NCBI GenBank assembly: GCA_019321725.1
Contig: CM033115.1
Coordinates: 10,798,673 to 10,862,672 of the forward strand
Source of the DNA: Paulownia fortunei
Taxonomy: Eukaryota; Streptophyta; Magnoliopsida; Lamiales; Paulowniaceae
DNA: 64,000 nt
Direction: 5' to 3'
Part shown: piece after piece, positions 57,763 through 64,000 of the stretch
How positions within the stretch are numbered: the stretch's first letter is position 1
How the letters are laid out: each line of letters opens with the position of its first letter
Notes under the pieces: model-generated
Told to the model about the DNA's origin: nothing
Seen by the model: the letters and a program-made list of their open reading frames with translations, nothing else
Databases searched by the model: none
Program-made: the position numbers and the translations under genes

Positions 57763-60023
57763 TGTTGGGTTTGCCGTACCGCGGGGTGATGCAGTGGAAA
57801 AATAAAATTTATAGACAAAATAAATTTAAACATATTTAAGCACACACCCTTAGTTCGCAGCGATTTTAACGTTCGCGCATTTTGTGAAGTGTAAAAGCAA
57901 ATAAAGCAATTACGTAAATTTTAGTTTAATAAAACCTTACTAGCACTTTGGCTAGTAGGGATTTGTGAAAATCGTTTGTCAATCTCATTTTTTCCAAACA
58001 AATCCAAGAGGTCCAAATGTACCTCCTCTAAAATGTTCCGCACAATGGATAAGAACCACCGAATCACTATTATGCTAGTAATGGTGATTCATATTCTTAA
58101 ACCAAAATAATGGAGTGTTATAGGAAAAGTCAATTCTTATTCCAACTAGTGGAAATAAGAATTATGTTCATAGAATAATCAAGAGCAAATTCTTGATTGT
58201 TCTAGGAAGAAGACTAGAAGGTGGAGAGAGTATGAAAAAAAAATAAAAAAGAAACTTTTTCTTCTAATCTCTTTTTTATGGCCGATTTTTTACTTGTTAT
58301 ATTACCAAAGTATTTTTCAAAATCCTATATCTATCTTGAAGGAGGCCAAGAAGCAGTCTAGATTTATAATCTAAAACTTCCTCCTCCAATATAGGTAGTG
58401 GCCAATTTTAGCACATCAGTCATGTGCAAAAATCGACCACTATGGTAAGGTTGGTTAAGGATTTTGATTGATCCTCAATCAATTCAAAATCTTCAACCCC
58501 TTCCAAAATTGGATGACAATCATCCTTTTGGATATTTGCAAATAGGTCCTCCATCTTTTAATTATTTCAAAAGCTTGACAAGGCCTCTACAAATAGTCTA
58601 TAAATTAAATTTTTGGGCTTGGACTTTTAATTCAATTAATAAGTCCATCAATTAATTCTCAATTAATTGATTAGTTCTAAATTTATTTAATTGACCAAAT
58701 CAATCCATTAAACTTAATTAAATAATCTAATTATTTAATTGGCTAGATTAATTTAATAATTAAATTAATTTAGTCTTTAATGAATTAATTGATCCTATCA
58801 ATTAATTATTTCACTCCATTAGTCTTCCTAATCAAATTAGGTTCGATTAAATAATTTAATTACTTAATCGAATATTTAATTCAATATTTGAATTAAATTT
58901 AATCCATAATTAATTAATCCCTATTAATTAATTGGATCCAACCAATTAGATCATTTTACAGTTTAAAAAATAGTTCCCTCCATTATAGTGTGTGACCCTT
59001 TAGGTTCAAACTAAGTTAGTAGTCGGCTTGCAATACTTGCAACTTAAGAATAATTGATTAATTAATCCAATTAATAAATCCACTTGGAATTAACTCCTTA
59101 ATTATAAGAATCTCACTGTCCATTGAAACATCTAGCAAGTAATCATGGCAAATTATTCACGTGAAATAGTGAGTAAAACTATTTCTATTACGAGTGCCAT
59201 ACGCATGTGGTCCTTCCGTCATTTAATCTCCCAATTGAATTTAGGGTATGGATTATGAGTTGAAACTCTAATTCATTCAATAATTATGATTTCATTTCAA
59301 GTTTCAATGACTCTTGATGAATCAATATTCATCCTGCCTTGGTAAAGGTCTTCGAGTCATGAACTATAAAAATATAGGAGATTCACTTATTATTAACAAG
59401 TGACAAATTCTTGTTGGCCACTCATAAACCTCCTTGCACACTAGTGCAACATCTAACATATCTCCTTTGTGATTGTCAACCAATCAGAAGATATATAAAA
59501 ATGTTGCAAGGTATACACAAGGCTATTATGGTGCCTTAAGTTTGAGGACTAGTCGTGTGCTATCGTAATATAGAAATTCTTATTTTGATAGGCAAAGCCT
59601 CTAATTAAGAAATTTTATATGGATCTATTCAGTGTACTTGTTCTCTAATAAACACCTACATACATGCATTTACATCTCTATGCTAATGCCAATGAAATGC
59701 GACATCCTTGTCCTATGAGCATGAATCGTATGCATGAGTCTGATTGGAATATTCTATGTTCCATCTTAAAAAGAAGCCCTCAGCTCAGAACTAGTTTAAG
59801 ACCAAAGACATAGAGGCATGTTCCATGATCGCCATCATATGTACGATTATACCTCATAGCTAATTTTGGTCTAGGGACTTTATCTAATATGCAGAATATA
59901 AATTGTAAAGCATAATACATAAAATACACCTTTTATAAATGTGTTTCAAATAAGAATGTTTTTTATAAAATACAAGAATATAGGATGCCTAATCTACTTA
60001 TTGTACTGGGCACTACTCTAACA
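57763..60023 (-). mobile_element. Family C Copia 3' LTR inserted in the Gypsy integrase
   Basis: On plus it starts TGTTGGGTTTGCCGTACC and ends TGGGCACTACTCTAACA, the complete termini of family C, 2261 bp. The sequence after 60023 (ATCTCCCACTTGCCCC) is the polypurine tract in reverse, so this is the 3' LTR of a minus-strand element. The left flank ATAGT (57758-57762) would be the target duplication, but its partner is not in view. The TTAATTAA-rich stretch at 58650-58940 and GTGTGACCCTTTAGG at 58990 are shared with the other C LTRs. Confidence 0.88.
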
Positions 60024-60086
60024 ATCTCCCACTTGCCCCAACACCAATTGGCTATGTATCTTAGGCCCATCTTCTCTAAATGTTGT
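60024..60086 (-). mobile_element. Polypurine tract and short internal stub of family C
   Basis: The minus strand reads TGGGGCAAGTGGGAGAT before the LTR. It resembles 14032-14095 up to about 60086 (CTAAATGTTGTTC) and is then replaced by an unrelated Gypsy-type repeat. Confidence 0.72.
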
Positions 60087-62060
60087 TCATAAAATATATT
60101 GCAAACCGCAAGTACACGGTGTCAAGTTTTAATACACTAGTGAGTTAAGTATCATATTCACAAGAATTGTAATAAAAAATTGCATCAAGTACCGTATATC
60201 AAATAGTCTCAATTTTATTTAAAAGATCGAGTGATGATTAGTAAACAAAGTATAGTAAGATAAAAAAATGCAAAAATAAGAATGGAGTTCTTGAAAGGCA
60301 ACTTTTAAGTGAAAGACCTCTCGAAATGCCATTTATAGCTATTAGTAGCCATCGCCTCAAGACTCCCAGCCTTATGCATACAAATACATTTAACCCAATG
60401 CAAGATAAGATATCGTCAAAATATGAAAGAATATAAAAATAATCTAAACTAAAATCAAGACTAAGTCATAACAATATTAATGCAATTATGATAAACAATC
60501 CCTGACAATAGCGCCAAAAACTTGTTCATGAAATATATTGCAAACCGCAAGTACATGTGTTAAGTTTTAATACAATGATGAGTTAAGTATCATATTCACA
60601 AGGATTGAAATAAAAAATTACAACAAGTATTATAGTTCAAATAGTTTCAATTTTATCTAGAAAATCAAGTGATGATTAAAGAAAGTAGAATATAAAAATT
60701 GCAAAAGATAAGAGGAGTTTTTAAAAGTAATACAACAAGCATCTTATGAACAAAAAATTCTAGAGGAATGACTCACCTAGTTATCACCTATGTTCTTTCT
60801 TCCAAAACATACCCATTCAAGTCAACAATATATGTAAGTTAAGAATTTCTAAACTCATCAATTCCTTCTCTCGAGTGACAAATTGATTATGAGTTCTAAT
60901 ATGAATTTCAATATATTTATAAAAACTCAAGAAAAAAACTCTACAAAAGTTCAATGAATTCTTCTCCAAAACTTCAAAGGTTTCTTAAGCTTCTCAACTC
61001 TATGATTTCTAGGTTTTGTTATCTTTATGATCATGTATAATTTTCACTCTCTCGAGTATCGAATCTCATACATCAAACAATCTCAATTATTGGTTAAATA
61101 ATCAAGATGCAATACTAAACAAGATAATACAAACAAGATGAATAACTTGAATTAATATTGTTTGGAATTCAAAATATAGGATCAAATAAGTTTACATCAT
61201 CCTCTAAAAAGAAATGTTTAGTTCATCATGTATGGATATAACTTCAAGAAATACATAATAAAGAACATGAAAATTGTTCACCAATTTGTGAAGTGAGAGG
61301 AATGATTGAAACTCTCCTTGTCTCCAAGAATGGCTTTCTTGTCTTCAAGAATCTTCTCCTTCTATCCAGCAGCACTCCTTCTGTCAAAAATAGCTTCTCA
61401 TGTCCAATAATACCTTTAAAGGCTCTTTAGGGTCCTTAAAATTAGATGAGAGATGCCCTAAGGAAGTCTAAAAATCTATTTTGCCCCTTTTATCCACATG
61501 ACAATGTGTAGACGCTGACTAGACAGCTAGGCACTGAACATTCTGTCCAAAACTTGTTTTTCCAGCATATGCAGCCTCTTAAAACCATTTTTTGCCACTT
61601 TCTAAGCCCATCTGGCTTTTGGTGTCTTCATATAATTTGTATCTCTATCTCTTAGCTTTCTATATCATCATGAATCATCACAATAAAACACTTGTGGAGA
61701 GAGTTATGTCTAAAATACAAAGATATATCATACAAAAAAAATTTAGTCCAGTGTTAACTCTTGAACTCGATGTTTCTTATTAAAATCATAGGAACTGGGT
61801 TTTCTAATGGATCAAGAATCAAGTTGATGTGATATTTGAGCAAAGCATTATGACTAAAATACTAAAACTGCCATCAGTCACACCATAATTCAGATTCTTC
61901 AATATCTCAACTAAGCTTTTGGTTTCATTCTATTTTTTTCTCATTTGTCATTACCTACAATATTCCAAACTAAATGTATAAAAAATAACAAAAAAACTTG
62001 AAAGCAAGCCAAATATTAATCAAAAGATATATGAATTATTAGTATAAAACTAACTTATCA
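60087..62060 (-). mobile_element. Athila/Tat-like Gypsy LTR with duplicated inner end and primer-binding site
   Basis: Two direct copies of ATATTGCAAACCGCAAGTAC (60094 and 60533) each lead a similar stretch of about 180 bp. Between them, the minus strand at about 60502-60520 reads TTTTTGGCGCTATTGTCAGG, a mutated form of the TGGCGCCGTTGCCGGGG primer-binding type of Athila/Tat elements. On the other side the minus strand reads AGTTTGGGGGTATTTGATAA near 62054-62075, the polypurine tract and LTR start typical of these elements. The LTR is thus about 60530-62060, and the 60087-60500 part is leader or a second LTR-end copy. Non-coding. Confidence 0.55.
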
Positions 62061-64000
62061 AATACCCCCAAACTTCACCTTTTGCTCGTCCTCGAGGAAA
62101 AATCAAACAATCATAGGTTCATATATTGATCAGGAATTACCGAACTTGATCAATGAATTCAAATGCCTCATCAATCTTTATTGCACATAAATCCAAAGGT
62201 TAGTCACAAAGTTAATCAAATGACCCTACAAAACTTATGCTTCATCAATCTAGTCATGAATTCAAAACATGTGTGTGTGAAGTGTCAAGCTCAAGTTTCA
62301 TGCATGCATTTTATGTAAGAATTTCACCACCAATGATTCTCATAGTCTAAGCAAAGGAGTTCTAGGTGTTCCATAGACTTGCTTTTCATACAAATTCTCC
62401 ACTAATATAGACACTTGCAAACTTGGATCAAAAGGACTTTAATAAGCTTGTAATGTAAAGTCTAGGTATTGGCTTACAAAGAAAGGTAGGGATAAACAAC
62501 GTAAGAGAGCATAAAGCATTATACATAGAATCTCACTCTCCTCATTTCTTTTCTCTTTCCCAATTTTTTTTCTTTAGGATTCATACTTTTCTTTTCTTTT
62601 CTTTTTCACAATTTTTTCTTTTCTTTTCTTTTTTTTCAGAATCCCAAAGCTTCATCTCTTGTTCTTTTGCTTTCACAACCCCCAAACTTATTTTTTTTAT
62701 CAACATGAGTTGTTATTTTTTTCTTTGCATATTTTCCTTGCTCATACCCTAAATACATTCATCCACACTCTCAACATGTCTCCATATGATATCTTGGTAA
62801 GATTGTACACAAAATGTCATACCTTAAGCTCTATTAGGGACAATCATTGGTTTTTTGGGCTATAAAGGATAAGTATGGTGAGCTTCAAGAAATGAAGTTG
62901 AATGGTGGTCATTCATATGCCTTGCACATACCATTCTTTGAAAAATAGCTCAAAGGGGTAACTACTGAATAAAAGTGTGACCATGGTAGGCTTGAAAGGT
63001 ACAAATGAGTCAAAAATGGCCTAAATCATTTTCAAGTTTGCTAGTTATCTAGAATTTTGCCTCAAAGAGTAATCAAGCAAGTTCTAGAACACCACAAAAT
63101 GACCAATACAACTCCTTAGAAGCAAAATTCAACACCAAGTAGTACGCAATTCACAAGATTTCAGCACAACGTGCACAATAAAAATTCATCATTCATAACA
63201 AGAATCAAATACACACAAGAATCATCATGTCACAAGACTAGCAATCCTTCTTTTCTCTAGACTCTATACAAAATCAATTAGGTATCATAATAGACAATTG
63301 GTAATTAAGTTATTGATTCAATCACAAAACATGAACTCAACTTAGTTTGTTAACAAAACATGCCTGCTCTTGGACTCTCATCACACAACATAGGTAATTC
63401 AAATTAAAAAAATTGGCTGAATTTTTCACATAAAGTTCAAACACACAAAATATAAATTCCACCCCCAACTTTAAAATTAACATAAGAGGTGGAAATAAGA
63501 AACTCCATTTTTCCAATAGATGATGCAGTTGGAGTTCATGGGAGAACAATAAGGCATGAAAGCATATGGGCTAAAGTAACAAAAGTGAGAACACAAACAT
63601 AAACAAAGAAATGCAATAGCTAAACATGCTTGAAAGCGATCATATTTCAAAAACTAACTAAGAAATTATTAAAAAGCAAAAGAAAAAGTCATTGGAATGC
63701 CTCCCAAGAAGCGCTTGGTTTAAGCTGGTCGGCCTGATTATCTTCTTTACTCATTCTAAATCTAAAAATAAGTGTTTATCATGCCACATCTTTGTATGCT
63801 CTAAAAGTGTAGGTGATCCTTTTGGATAAGTAAGGCAAGGATGATCTGAAGTAGCATCAAGGGCCTTTTAGACATCAACAAGTGTATCCCCTATTATTGC
63901 GAATGGTATTCCAAATATGGTAAAGATGTACCTGTCTTTTTCCATATTAAAAATAAAAAAATCTATAGAGCACAAGAATTGGTCACCATTGCCAAACATA
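62061..64000 (-). mobile_element. Internal 3' region of an Athila/Tat-like Gypsy element, non-coding
   Basis: The plus strand reads CCCCCAAACTTCACC and TTGCTCGTCCTCGAGGAAAA at 62065-62105. On the minus strand this is the CTCGAGGACGAGCAAA...AGTTTGGGGG text common before the 3' LTR of plant Athila/Tat elements. A second AACCCCCAAACTT occurs at 62678, and GCCTCCCAAGAAGCGCTTGG at 63701, another phrase of these elements. No open frame is found up to the window end. It contains a pyrimidine tract at 62520-62640. Confidence 0.5.
62520..62640. repeat. Pyrimidine tract with TTTTC microsatellite
   Basis: Almost pure C/T on plus, with runs of TTTTCTTTTCTTTTC around 62589-62612 and 62619-62635. Confidence 0.9.

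Noticed and set aside
1..64000. A previously undescribed multi-gene biological system
   Set aside because: Every readable protein segment belongs to known plastid, polyphenol oxidase, LTR-retrotransposon or LINE families, and all are broken.

Overview
This window is nuclear DNA of a flowering plant, probably a eudicot. It holds an old insertion of chloroplast DNA, many nested and decayed LTR retrotransposons of both superfamilies (Ty3/Gypsy and Ty1/Copia), LINE remnants, and one recognisable host gene family member, a broken polyphenol oxidase. The DNA is AT-rich and non-coding apart from transposon-derived and pseudogene reading frames. I see no intact host protein gene, no functional RNA gene and nothing bacterial. 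I did not find a convincing new biological system. The most unusual object is a non-autonomous LTR element loaded with three unrelated minisatellites.

Layout. 1-8023: chloroplast inverted-repeat DNA in plastid order (ycf2, ycf15, trnL-CAA, ndhB with its intron), mutated throughout. 8024-13945: pieces of one Gypsy-type LTR family (called A here), including a solo LTR with a 5-bp target duplication. 13950-20686: a degenerate Copia element on the minus strand (family C), its 5' LTR abutted head-on by a plus-strand C LTR (20687-22260). 22431-27560: the 3' half of a minus-strand Tekay/Del-like Gypsy chromovirus with its 3' LTR (family B). 29190-33656: a non-autonomous LTR element (family D) with matching LTRs, a primer-binding site, 14-bp, 49-bp and 40-bp tandem arrays, and a nested C LTR. 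34842-35687: a 421-bp tandem duplication. 36158-38885: an internally deleted Copia element (family E). 39141-42641: fragments of family C, including a GC-rich island. 42645-44004: a polyphenol oxidase pseudogene on the minus strand, cut at its C-terminus by a C LTR. 44060-48718: mostly unassigned DNA with a MITE-like repeat and an A LTR fragment. 48719-51760: a C-related LTR and two LINE 3' ends. 51775-57762: a plus-strand Gypsy gag-pol whose integrase region is split by an antisense solo A LTR and ended by a C LTR (57763-60023). 60087-64000: an Athila/Tat-like Gypsy LTR with flanking internal DNA.

The genes do not act together in a pathway. The window records repeated insertion, nesting, LTR-LTR recombination and decay around relics of a plastid segment and a defence/browning oxidase. 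Boundaries come from eye alignment of repeats and from LTR end, TSD, PBS and PPT motifs. Those marked approximate may move by tens of bases.
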